Part shown: one piece after another, positions 1-6,615 of the stretch | Layout: each line of letters starts with the position of its first letter | How positions within the stretch are numbered: position 1 is the first letter of the stretch | Assembly: GCA_035651715.1 (NCBI GenBank) | Contig: DASRFD010000079.1 | Coordinates: 1 to 37,673 of the forward strand | Source of the DNA: Nevskia sp035651715 | Lineage (GTDB): Bacteria > Pseudomonadota > Gammaproteobacteria > Nevskiales > Nevskiaceae | Direction: 5' to 3' | DNA: 37,673 nt | Notes under the pieces: generated by a model | What the model saw: only the letters and a program-made list of their open reading frames with translations | What the model was told of the DNA's origin: nothing | Database searches by the model: none | Program-made: the position numbers and the translations under genes

Positions 1-1
1 C

Positions 2-436
2 GCCGGCGTCTATCCCAGGCTCAAGCAGTGGTGCGACGACTATTTCTATCTCAAGCACCGCCAGGAGCCGCGCGGCGTCGGCGGCCTGTTCTTCGACGAC
101 TGGCGCGAAGGCGGCTTCGAGCACAGCTTCGCCCTGCAGCGCAGCGTGGGCGACGCCTTCCTCGCCGCCTACCTGCCCATCGTCCGGCGCCGCAAGGACC
201 AGGCCTACGGCCAGCGCGAGCGCGACTGGCAGCTCTACCGCCGCGGCCGCTACGTCGAGTTCAACCTGGTGTGGGATCGCGGTACCCTGTTCGGGCTGCA
301 GTCCGGCGGCCGCATCGAGTCGATCCTGATGTCGATGCCGCCGCTGGCGGCGTGGCGTTACGATCACCGGCCCGAGCCCGGCAGCGCCGAGGCGCGGCTG
401 TATACGGATTTCCTGGTACGCAAGGACTGGGTATGA
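2..436 (+). CDS. hemF: Oxygen-dependent coproporphyrinogen III oxidase, C-terminal part
   Basis: This is the C-terminal 144 residues of aerobic coproporphyrinogen oxidase; the 5' part lies outside the window. The enzyme decarboxylates two propionate side chains of coproporphyrinogen III to give protoporphyrinogen IX in the cytoplasmic part of haem synthesis, using O2. The HemF family signature is visible at the start of the fragment: a KQWCDDYFYLKHR stretch followed by EPRGVGGLFFDDW. Further on, the conserved segments YVEFNLVWDRGTLFGLQSGGR and ESILMSMPP are intact, and the end is a normal HemF C-terminus. The stop overlaps the start of the next gene by 4 nt (ATGA), so the two are probably co-transcribed and translationally coupled. 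The truncation is a window edge, not a mutation. Confidence 0.97.
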   Translation, partial: AGVYPRLKQWCDDYFYLKHRQEPRGVGGLFFDDWREGGFEHSFALQRSVGDAFLAAYLPIVRRRKDQAYGQRERDWQLYRRGRYVEFNLVWDRGTLFGLQSGGRIESILMSMPPLAAWRYDHRPEPGSAEARLYTDFLVRKDWV

Positions 437-810
437 CTCTGCACCGACGCCTGCGCTTGATGACCCATCCGTGGCGCCTGGCGGTGCAGCGCCTGCCGCA
501 CGGCGCGGCGCTGCCGCTGCCCTCGGCGCAGGACGGCCTGTTCGCCGTGGTGCGCACGCCGGAGTCGCTGACCCTGGTGCGCGAGGCCGAAAAAGGTTTC
601 GCCGGCGCGGTGTGGCGCGCGCTGGAGGTGGCCGGGCCGTTCCCGTTTTCCGAGTCCGGGGTGCTCGCCGCCGTCGCCGGCCCGCTGGCCGACGCGGGGG
701 TCAGCATCTTCGCCGTCAACAGCTACGAGACCGAGTACGTGCTGGTGCAGGAGCCGGACCTGGAGCGGGCGCGCACAGCGCTGGCGCAGGTCGGGCATAT
801 GCTGGGCTGA
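433..810 (+). CDS. ACT domain-containing protein
   Basis: A 125-residue protein whose C-terminal half carries an ACT-like regulatory fold (segments FPFSESGVLAAVAGPLADAG and VSIFAVNSYETEYVLVQ). The N-terminal half holds a DGLFAVVRTPESLTLV strand pattern, so this looks like the stand-alone tandem-ACT family (COG3603) rather than a domain of an enzyme. Such proteins are thought to bind small ligands such as amino acids, but no specific ligand can be read here. The ATG overlaps the hemF stop by 4 nt, indicating translational coupling. The assignment rests on pattern similarity to the family; the function is unknown. Confidence 0.8.
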   Translation: MTLHRRLRLMTHPWRLAVQRLPHGAALPLPSAQDGLFAVVRTPESLTLVREAEKGFAGAVWRALEVAGPFPFSESGVLAAVAGPLADAGVSIFAVNSYETEYVLVQEPDLERARTALAQVGHMLG

Positions 811-830
811 AGGACTCGCAGAGATTCGTC

Positions 831-1220
831 GTGGCGTTCATACGATTTGTCGTAGGCCTGATCGACGAGGATTCAGGCCGACGACTAGGTCTCTTCCATG
901 CAATTTCCGAGTTGCGGAAAACTGGGGAGTTGCTGCCGCATGAGGAATCGGCATGTGCCGAAATTAGCGACTGGTTCTCCGACAACCTGAAGAAACCAGC
1001 TAGCTTCTCGCGGTCCGCGAGGCCTCATGCAAAGAATGTTGCGATAAGCTGGTTCAGGGACTCGGCGAAGGAGCACATCAGACGGATGCATGCGTTATCT
1101 CAGATACTACGGGCGCATCATGTGCATGTGGAAGTCATTCAATCCCAGCGTATCGGTTACGTCGTCTATGAAGATGAGCACCAAGTCACGGCTGAACCCT
1201 TCTGCGATACGAGGACATAG
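831..1220 (+). CDS. Conserved hypothetical protein, about 129 aa, lower GC
   Basis: An open frame of 129 residues beginning at a GTG 20 nt after the ACT-domain gene; an AAGGA lies upstream but farther from the GTG than usual. It starts with a hydrophobic FIRFVVGLIDEDSG strand and ends with a motif-like block (WFRDSAKEHIRRM, VHVEV, GYVVYEDEHQVTAEPF). This arrangement resembles a small uncharacterised soluble family I recall from several bacterial phyla, with the ending YEDxHQVxAEPFxDT; that recollection is from memory. No catalytic motif is recognised. Base composition (near 54 % GC by eye) and codon use (ATA, AGA, TTA, TCA) differ sharply from both neighbours, which suggests recent acquisition. 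The frame overlaps a longer open frame through the ACT gene that is only a GC-rich shadow. Confidence 0.6.
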   Translation: MAFIRFVVGLIDEDSGRRLGLFHAISELRKTGELLPHEESACAEISDWFSDNLKKPASFSRSARPHAKNVAISWFRDSAKEHIRRMHALSQILRAHHVHVEVIQSQRIGYVVYEDEHQVTAEPFCDTRT

Positions 1221-1257
1221 CGCGTCCCGGCTGCCTTAAAGTCAACGCAAGCACCCC

Positions 1258-2202
1258 ATGACCCTCACCGAACTCCGCTACCTGGTGAACCTCGACAAGG
1301 AGCGCCACTTCTCGCGCGCCGCCGAGCGGTCCTTCGTGTCGCAGCCGACCCTGTCGGTGGCGCTGAAGAAGCTGGAGGAGGAGCTGGGGGTGACCCTGTT
1401 CGAGCGCATCCGCGGCGAGGCGCGGCCGACGCCGGTGGGCGAACGCATCATCGCCCAGGCCAAGCGCGTGCTGGCCGAGGCCAAGCGGGTCGAGGACATC
1501 GCCGGCGAGGGCAAGGACGAGCTGGTCGGCCCGCTGCGCCTGGGCGCGATCTACACCGTCGGCCCCTACCTGCTGCCCAACCTGGTGCCGGCGCTGCGCG
1601 ACGCGGCGCCGCGGATGCCGCTGGTGATCGAGGAGAACTTCACCGCGGTGCTGCTGCAGCAGCTGCGCGACAACGAGCTGGACGTCGCGATCATCGCTCT
1701 GCCGGTGGACCTGCACGGCCTCTCCGCCTGGCCGCTCTACGACGAGGAGTTCGTGGTGGTGCTGCCGCGCGGGCACCGCTGGGCGGCGGAAGCCTCGCTG
1801 CCGGCGAAGAAGCTGGCGGAAGAGCACCTGCTGCTGCTCGGCCCCGGCCACTGCTTCCGCGACCAGGTCATCGCCGTCTGCCCCAAGTGCGTCGACGCCG
1901 AGGGCGACGGCCCGCGCCCGCACACCGGCAGCTCGCTGGAGACGATCCGCTACATGGTCGACTCGGGCCTGGGCGTGACGGTGCTGCCGCGCGGCTCGAT
2001 CGACAACCGCCCGCCGGAGCCGCACCCGCTGCCCTCGGTGCCGTTCGCCGCGCCGGCGCCGACCCGCCGCATCGGGCTGGTGTGGCGGCGCAGCTTCCCG
2101 CGCCAGCAGGCGGTCCGCGTGCTGCGCGACGGCATTCTCGGCTGCGGCCTGCGCGGCGTGCGCCTGCTCAACGACGCCGAAGCGCAGGTTTCCGAAAGCT
2201 AG
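1258..2202 (+). CDS. oxyR: LysR-family peroxide sensor OxyR
   Basis: A 314-residue LysR-type regulator: N-terminal winged helix-turn-helix (about residues 1-60, MTLTELRYLVNLDKERHFSRA) and a C-terminal sensor domain. It is called OxyR, not a generic LysR protein, because the redox-active cysteine pair is present at the family positions: Cys199 in GHCFRDQ and Cys208 in VCPKC, nine residues apart as in E. coli. In the family, H2O2 forms a disulfide between these cysteines, which switches the protein to an activator of catalase, peroxiredoxin and iron-homeostasis genes. No target gene is adjacent. The start follows a short 37-nt gap with no strong ribosome-binding site. Confidence 0.95.
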   Translation: MTLTELRYLVNLDKERHFSRAAERSFVSQPTLSVALKKLEEELGVTLFERIRGEARPTPVGERIIAQAKRVLAEAKRVEDIAGEGKDELVGPLRLGAIYTVGPYLLPNLVPALRDAAPRMPLVIEENFTAVLLQQLRDNELDVAIIALPVDLHGLSAWPLYDEEFVVVLPRGHRWAAEASLPAKKLAEEHLLLLGPGHCFRDQVIAVCPKCVDAEGDGPRPHTGSSLETIRYMVDSGLGVTVLPRGSIDNRPPEPHPLPSVPFAAPAPTRRIGLVWRRSFPRQQAVRVLRDGILGCGLRGVRLLNDAEAQVSES

Positions 2203-2219
2203 GGGGCGGAGTCGATTCC

Positions 2220-2930
2220 ATGGGCGAGGCACTGGCGCGGGCGACGCGCGATTTCTTCACGCCACGCATGCTCGGCCTGGTGCTGTGGCCGCTGTTCGGC
2301 TCGCTGCTGCTGTGGATCCTGCTGGGCGTGTTCTTCTGGCACGACCTGGTCGGCGGCCTGCAGCGCCTGGCCGCGGTGCCGGTGCTGCAGCGCGTGCTGG
2401 GCGAGGCGGTGCTGCACTGGTTCAGCGAATTCAGCGTGCTGATCGCGCTGTTGCTGGTGATCCCGCCGCTGGTGCAGGCCACCGCGCTGCTGATCACCGC
2501 CACCGTGGCGATTCCGGTGATGGTGGAGTTCGTGGCGCAGCGCAGCTATCCGCAGCTGCAGCGGCGCAAGGGCGGCAGCGTCGCCGGCAGCGTCTGGAAC
2601 GCGCTGTTCGCCACCGTCGTCTACCTGGTGCTGTGGCTGCTGACCCTGCCGCTGTGGTTCTTCGCGCTGCCGGCGCTGGTGCTGCCGGTGCTGCTCAACG
2701 GCTGGCTCAACGACCGCGTGTTCCGCTACGACGCGCTGGCCGAGCACGCCGACCGCGACGAGCATGCGGTGCTGTCGCGCCGCCTCGGCGGCAACTTCTT
2801 CCTGCTCGGCTGCGCCGGCGCGCTGCTGCAGCTGGTGCCGCTGCTCAACCTCGCCGCGCCGGTCTACATCGGCCTGGCTTTCCTGCACTACGGCTGCGCC
2901 GCCCTGGAGCGGCTGCGCGCCGGCGCCTGA
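2220..2930 (+). CDS. EI24/CysZ-like integral membrane protein
   Basis: A 236-residue polytopic membrane protein. Hydrophobic stretches lie at about residues 16-40, 78-105, 125-160 and 195-228, each long enough for one or two helices. The overall pattern (a large hydrophobic core with a conserved FRYDALA motif after the third block) fits the EI24 domain family, to which CysZ belongs. CysZ helps sulfate enter the cell, but this subgroup is not shown to transport sulfate and no cys genes are nearby, so only the family is assigned. It starts 17 nt after oxyR and may share its transcript. The ATG was chosen because the hydrophobic N-terminus starts there. Confidence 0.75.
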   Translation: MGEALARATRDFFTPRMLGLVLWPLFGSLLLWILLGVFFWHDLVGGLQRLAAVPVLQRVLGEAVLHWFSEFSVLIALLLVIPPLVQATALLITATVAIPVMVEFVAQRSYPQLQRRKGGSVAGSVWNALFATVVYLVLWLLTLPLWFFALPALVLPVLLNGWLNDRVFRYDALAEHADRDEHAVLSRRLGGNFFLLGCAGALLQLVPLLNLAAPVYIGLAFLHYGCAALERLRAGA

Positions 2931-2999
2931 GAGGCGGCCGCAAGCAGCCGTTCAGGTTCGCCGCGTATCGTTGCAGAACGCGGCCGGAACGGCCCGCAG

Positions 3000-3026
3000 G
3001 GCCGGTTTCAGCCGGCCATTGAATTT
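3000..3026 (+). terminator. Possible weak terminator after the EI24 gene
   Basis: A 6-bp GC-only stem (GGCCGG / CCGGCC, loop TTTCAG) is followed by ATTGAATTTTG. The T-run is interrupted, so termination is uncertain. Confidence 0.35.
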
Positions 3027-3095
3027 TGTCTTTGCGGCAGCATTTTTCGAGGTGGCACTGTCCAAGTGCAGACCCGGTATCCAAACGGAATCCCC

Positions 3096-3920
3096 ATGGC
3101 CAAGACCCTTTCCAGATCCTTCCTGATCCTGCTGTTCGCGGCGGGGGCCGGCTTCGGCGCCGTCGCGGCGGCCGCCGACGATCCCGGCATCCATCAGGTC
3201 TACGAGGCGGCCAACAGCGGCCATCTCGATCAGGCGCGCAACATGATGTCGCAGGTGCTGAAGGATCATCCCGACAGCGCCAAGGCGCACTATGTCGCCG
3301 CCGAGATCGACGCGCGCAGCGGCGACCTCGCCTCCGCGCGCAGCGAGTTCCAGAGCGCCGAGAAGCTGGCCCCGGGGCTGCCGTTCGCCAAGCCCTACGC
3401 GGTGCAGGAGCTGCGCAACCAGCTCTATCCGCAGCCGCTGCAGCAGCCGCGCGTGGCGACGCCGGTCAACGCCATCGCGCCGATCCGCGCCCACTCCGGC
3501 TTTCCCTGGCTGGGCCTGATCGGCATCGGCTTCGTGGTGTGGATCGCCTGGCTGATCTTCCGCCGCCGCAGCCAGGCCGCGGCTCCGGTCTACGGCGGCT
3601 ATAACAACGGTCCGGCGCCCGGGCCCGGCGGTTACTACGGCGGCGGCTACCCGCCCGCGGGCGGCGGTCCCGGCCTGCTCGGCAGCCTCGGCACCGGCCT
3701 CGCCGTCGGCGCCGGCGTGGTGGCCGGCGAGGAGCTGGCGCACCGCCTGCTCGATGGCAACGGCGAGCGCGTGGTCGAGCGCGACGTGGTGTACCGCGAC
3801 GATCCGCCGCAGAACCAGAATGCCGACATGGGCGGCAGCGACTTCGGCATCGGCGACAGCGGCAGCTGGGATGACGGCGGCAGCAGCGCCGACATCGGCG
3901 GCGGCGACGACTGGTCGTAG
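3096..3920 (+). CDS. Secreted or membrane-anchored TPR-like protein with Gly-rich C-terminus
   Basis: A 274-residue protein. Residues 1-27 form a signal peptide (MAKTLSRSFLILLFAAGAGF then an Ala-rich cleavage region). Residues 30-95 hold two helical TPR-like repeats (VYEAANSGHLDQARNMMSQ; AHYVAAEIDARSGDLASA). A single membrane helix lies at about 137-156 (FPWLGLIGIGFVVWIAWLIF), followed by RRR. Residues 165-213 are Gly/Pro/Tyr-rich, and the last 40 residues are rich in Asp, Gly and Ser. The design, a periplasmic TPR domain, one anchor and a disordered tail, is seen in many uncharacterised proteobacterial proteins; no enzyme activity is predicted. A strong terminator follows, and it appears to be a single-gene unit. 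A longer in-frame start at 3066 was rejected because it would bury the signal peptide. Confidence 0.75.
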   Translation: MAKTLSRSFLILLFAAGAGFGAVAAAADDPGIHQVYEAANSGHLDQARNMMSQVLKDHPDSAKAHYVAAEIDARSGDLASARSEFQSAEKLAPGLPFAKPYAVQELRNQLYPQPLQQPRVATPVNAIAPIRAHSGFPWLGLIGIGFVVWIAWLIFRRRSQAAAPVYGGYNNGPAPGPGGYYGGGYPPAGGGPGLLGSLGTGLAVGAGVVAGEELAHRLLDGNGERVVERDVVYRDDPPQNQNADMGGSDFGIGDSGSWDDGGSSADIGGGDDWS

Positions 3921-3942
3921 GCCGCGGCGCGGGGCATCACAG

Positions 3943-3971
3943 CCTGCCGCCTTCGGGCGGCGGGCTTTTTC
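3943..3971 (+). terminator. Intrinsic terminator with UUCG tetraloop
   Basis: A 9-bp stem CCTGCCGCC / GGCGGCGGG closed by TTCG and followed by CTTTTT. The position 22 nt after the TPR-protein stop and the stable tetraloop make this a convincing Rho-independent terminator. It also insulates the riboswitch transcript downstream. Confidence 0.85.
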
Positions 3972-4025
3972 ATGGGCGGCGAGGCTGTCCCGCAAGACCG
4001 GAGGCGAAGCCCCGGCGGGCGCCGC

Positions 4026-4054
4026 TTTCGCCCCGGCGCGCGACCCGCTAGACT
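4026..4054 (+). promoter_or_regulatory. Candidate promoter for the riboswitch transcript
   Basis: A good -10 hexamer TAGACT (4049-4054) lies a few bases upstream of the aptamer. The element 17 nt before it (TTTCGC) is a poor -35. Position supports it more than sequence does. Confidence 0.4.
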
Positions 4055-4061
4055 GCGGCCT

Positions 4062-4185
4062 CCCTTGGGGAGTAGCCGCCCGCCTTTTCCTCGAATCGAG
4101 CGGGGGACGCGTCAACAGACTTGGCTTCCGTCACGCGGCGGCCATGGCGCGTCCGGCAATCGGGCCTGGCGAGACCACGGTACGC
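4062..4185 (+). ncRNA. yybP-ykoY (Mn2+) riboswitch
   Basis: The aptamer's conserved blocks occur in the right order and spacing: TTGGGGAGTAG at about 4066-4075, GTCAACAGAC at 4111-4120, and GGCGAGACCAC at about 4168-4178, with G/C-rich stems between. This is the consensus of the yybP-ykoY aptamer, which binds Mn2+ and turns on Mn exporters such as mntP and alx. It ends about 70 nt before the GTG of a TMEM165/GDT1-family gene, a family that exports Mn2+ in other bacteria. The remaining leader (4186-4254) is the likely expression platform; the ribosome-binding site GAGG at 4241-4244 would be the element to be hidden, but the alternative fold was not computed. Confidence 0.9.
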
Positions 4186-4254
4186 GCGCCGGCGCAGGCC
4201 CGGGCTGGAGCGCGGCCGTCGGTCAGGCGTCGCCGGGCATGAGGTTACAACATC

Positions 4255-4833
4255 GTGCACCCCTTCCTGGTATCCACCGCCACCGTCGGCCTGGGCGAGA
4301 TCGGCGACAAGACGCAACTGCTGGCGCTGCTGCTCGCGGTCCGCTACCGCCGCCCCTGGACCATCCTGCTCGGCATCCTCGCCGCCACCGTGCTCAACCA
4401 CCTGCTGGCGGCGCTCGGCGGCGAGCTGCTGCGCAGCCTGCTGACGCCGGCGGTGCTGCGCTGGGGTGTGGGCCTGTCGCTGCTGGCGGTGGCGGCCTGG
4501 ACCCTGAAACCGGACCAGCTCGACGAGGCGGAGGAAGTGGCGGCGCCGCGGCACGGCCTGTTCTGGCTGGTGCTGGTGTCGTTCTTCCTCGCCGAGATGG
4601 GCGACAAGACGCAGATCGCCACCGCCCTGCTGGCGGCGCGCTACGGCGCGCTGCTGTGGGTGGTGCTGGGCACCACGCTGGGCATGATGCTGGCGAACGC
4701 GCCGGCGGTGCTGTTCGGCCACCGCCTCGGCGACCGCATCCCGCTGGCCTGGGTGCGGCGCGGCGCCGCGCTGCTGTTCGGCGCCCAGGGCCTGCTGGTG
4801 CTGATCGGGTACGGGCCGGGACTCGGCGCCTGA
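4255..4833 (+). CDS. TMEM165/GDT1 family Mn2+ exporter (UPF0016)
   Basis: A 192-residue membrane protein with six predicted helices in two inverted halves. Each half carries the family hallmark E-x-G-D-K-T: GEIGDKTQ at residues 14-21 and AEMGDKTQ at 113-120, with the acidic residues at Glu15/Asp18 and Glu114/Asp117. These residues bind the cation in the family. Bacterial members (MneA in Vibrio, for example) export Mn2+, while eukaryotic relatives move Mn2+/Ca2+ in the Golgi. The start is a GTG at 4255 with GAGG ten bases upstream. The Mn2+ riboswitch in the leader makes manganese the most likely substrate. Function is inferred from family and riboswitch, not shown directly. Confidence 0.92.
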   Translation: MHPFLVSTATVGLGEIGDKTQLLALLLAVRYRRPWTILLGILAATVLNHLLAALGGELLRSLLTPAVLRWGVGLSLLAVAAWTLKPDQLDEAEEVAAPRHGLFWLVLVSFFLAEMGDKTQIATALLAARYGALLWVVLGTTLGMMLANAPAVLFGHRLGDRIPLAWVRRGAALLFGAQGLLVLIGYGPGLGA

Positions 4834-4851
4834 GGCCCCCGCCCATTCACA

Positions 4852-4869
4852 TGTCGTTTGCAAGCGACA
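4852..4869. promoter_or_regulatory. Palindrome in the gap before the secreted-protein gene
   Basis: TGTCGTTT and AAGCGACA are complementary (one G-T pair) around a central GC. It could be an operator for the gene starting at 4927. There is no further evidence. Confidence 0.25.
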
Positions 4870-4926
4870 GGTGGTTCGGCTTATGTTCGCCACGCGGTTG
4901 GCCCAACATGGATGTGGGGAGATGAC

Positions 4927-6306
4927 ATGCGCAGGATGCGCCGGTTCGCTGCGGTCGCCTTGTCCGCCTTGTGCAGTCCGGTACTGGCCGACATCGATGC
5001 CGCCGCCGGGCGAGTCGGGGCCGACGGCGCGCCGCTGCCTGAGCCCGCCCCGGTCGGCGCCACGCCCGATACCCTGGGCGACCTGGGCCTGGCCTGCGAC
5101 TGGCGTCCCGCCAACGGCACGCCCACGGCCGACGATCCCGACCCCATCCGCTACGGCTACATCGAGCTCGCCGCGGGCTATTACCAGTTCTTCCTGTCGC
5201 CGTATTTTCCGGTGGGCACGCGCTTCCGCATCGACGGCCGGTATCCGAAGGCGCGCTACTTCTCCTACCAGCTCTACGACGGGCCCAACGCCGGCGTCGG
5301 CTTCCTGCCGGATTACCAGGTGCAGCCCGATCCCGGCAGCCAGTCCCCCTACAGCGGCATCAGCACGCTCGACAGCGCGGTGCAGCCCGGCGGCCGCTAC
5401 ACGGTGCACGTGGTCTACGGCAAGGCGCCGGCGGTCCCGGCCGCCAACACCCTCTACGTCGATGCCGCGCGGTTCTCCCCGGGCAGCCAGGCGGTGTTCA
5501 TCTACCGCATCTACAACCCCTTCCCCGGCGTCGCGGTGAGCGACCACGGCGGCGTGCCGATGCCGGCGGTCTACGAGGAGACCGCGCAGGGCGACGTGCC
5601 GCTGGCCAGGCTCGACCGCAAGCTGGTCTGCGACGCCGGCATCGGCCAGCGCAACCTGCGCCGCGTGGTCCGCGCCCAGGCGTCGGACTGGCTCAACGCC
5701 CAGCCCGAGCGGCCGCAGCCGATTGCGGCGCAGCCGGTGCCGGCGCCGCCGCAGTTCCTGCTGCGCGACGATCCCGGCGACGTGCTGGTCAACCACGACA
5801 ACCGCTACCTCTACGCGCAGCTGTCGCAGAAGCCCGGCGACCTGGTGCTGCTGCGCTTCAAGGCGCCGGGCTACGCCACCGGCCCGGGTGCCGGCGCCGA
5901 GCCGCAGCTGCGCCACTGGTCGGTGTGCGAGAACGCCTGGTTCACGGTGGAGACCTACCGCTGCATCGAGGACAGCGAGGCCACGCTCGACGCCGAGGGC
6001 TATTCCAACATCGTCATTTCGGTGCCGGCCAAGCGCCCGCCCGATGCGGTGCCGGCGCGCGGCTTCGACTGGCTCGACTACGGCACCGCACAGATCGGCA
6101 CGCCGATCCTGCGCCACATGCTGGCCTCGCCGCGCTTTACCCAGTCGGCGTTCAGCGTGCCGTCCGGCCAGGCGGCGCAGGCGCCGGCGCTGATGGGCGA
6201 GTATTTCCCCCTGGCCACCTACTGCGCCAACGCGGTGTTCGCGGCGCACACCGCGGCGGGCGAGACGCCGCGGCAGGTGTTCGCCGGCTGCGCCGCCGGG
6301 CGGTAG
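4927..6306 (+). CDS. Secreted protein of unknown function, about 459 aa
   Basis: The protein starts with a signal peptide (MRRMRRFAAVALSALCSPVLA, cleavage before DIDAAAG), so the 438-residue mature part is probably periplasmic or exported. The body is rich in aromatic beta-strand patterns: YGYIELAAGYYQFFLSPYF, RFRIDGRYPKARYFSYQLYD, then AVFIYRIYNPFPG and YLYAQLSQKPGDLVLLRFKAP. The early part recalls the jelly-roll-like DUF1214/DUF1254 proteins, but I cannot assign a family. Four Cys residues in the second half (VCENAW, RCIED, YCANAVF, FAGCAAG) could form disulfides. The start was chosen at 4927 because GGGGAG lies five bases upstream; a second ATG follows at 4936. It is read alone. Confidence 0.75.
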   Translation: MRRMRRFAAVALSALCSPVLADIDAAAGRVGADGAPLPEPAPVGATPDTLGDLGLACDWRPANGTPTADDPDPIRYGYIELAAGYYQFFLSPYFPVGTRFRIDGRYPKARYFSYQLYDGPNAGVGFLPDYQVQPDPGSQSPYSGISTLDSAVQPGGRYTVHVVYGKAPAVPAANTLYVDAARFSPGSQAVFIYRIYNPFPGVAVSDHGGVPMPAVYEETAQGDVPLARLDRKLVCDAGIGQRNLRRVVRAQASDWLNAQPERPQPIAAQPVPAPPQFLLRDDPGDVLVNHDNRYLYAQLSQKPGDLVLLRFKAPGYATGPGAGAEPQLRHWSVCENAWFTVETYRCIEDSEATLDAEGYSNIVISVPAKRPPDAVPARGFDWLDYGTAQIGTPILRHMLASPRFTQSAFSVPSGQAAQAPALMGEYFPLATYCANAVFAAHTAAGETPRQVFAGCAAGR

Positions 6307-6338
6307 CGGTGGCGCCGGGCCGCCGCCCGCGCGCGGTT

Positions 6339-6344
6339 TAGAAT
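6339..6344 (+). promoter_or_regulatory. Candidate -10 element ahead of slt
   Basis: TTTAGAAT contains a near-consensus -10 hexamer in an otherwise GC-only gap. No clear -35 lies 17 nt upstream. If used, the slt leader would be about 265 nt long and would contain repeat copy A. Confidence 0.3.
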
Positions 6345-6413
6345 GGCGCGGTGCCGTTCCGCCGCGCGGCGATCGGGTGCGCGCGAAACTCGCGCGCCCT
6401 CAGGTACTCCAAG

Positions 6414-6587
6414 CTAGGGCCTGTTCACGCTATTTCGATCGCTGCGAAGGGGTCTGTTTTCGCGCAGTGCAAGGCGCGACCGACGCGGTGTACTGGATGT
6501 ACACAAGGAGGGAGCAACGTGGCAATGTGCGAAAACAGACCCTTCCCGGAGGGTTGCGGCGATCGAAACAGCGTGAACAGGCCCTAG
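6414..6587. repeat. CTAG-bounded palindromic repeat, copy A (174 bp)
   Basis: Both ends are CTAG. The left arm (CTAGGGCCTGTTCACGCT...) is the near-perfect reverse complement of the right arm (...AGCGTGAACAGGCCCTAG). The arms continue inward through CGATCGC and GGGTCTGTTTTCGC. The centre holds a GTGTACTGGATGTACAC palindrome and an AGGAGGGAGCAACG segment. Short open frames inside both arms are by-products. Shorter relatives are at 16303 and 28117. It resembles non-autonomous palindromic (MITE/REP-like) elements; no transposase is present. It sits between the secreted-protein gene and slt, ending 28 nt before the slt start. Confidence 0.85.
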
Positions 6588-6615
6588 GCCAAAGAAGAGC
6601 AATCCGATTTTCGCC

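Noticed and set aside
2..436. Truncated hemF as a pseudogene
   Set aside because: The missing 5' part is due to the window edge; the visible frame is intact.
4048..6249. A 733-codon open frame on the minus strand
   Set aside because: It runs antisense to the riboswitch, the exporter gene and the secreted-protein gene. Its composition is Arg/Ala/Gly/His-rich, as produced by the complement of GC-rich codons, and it has no recognisable domain.
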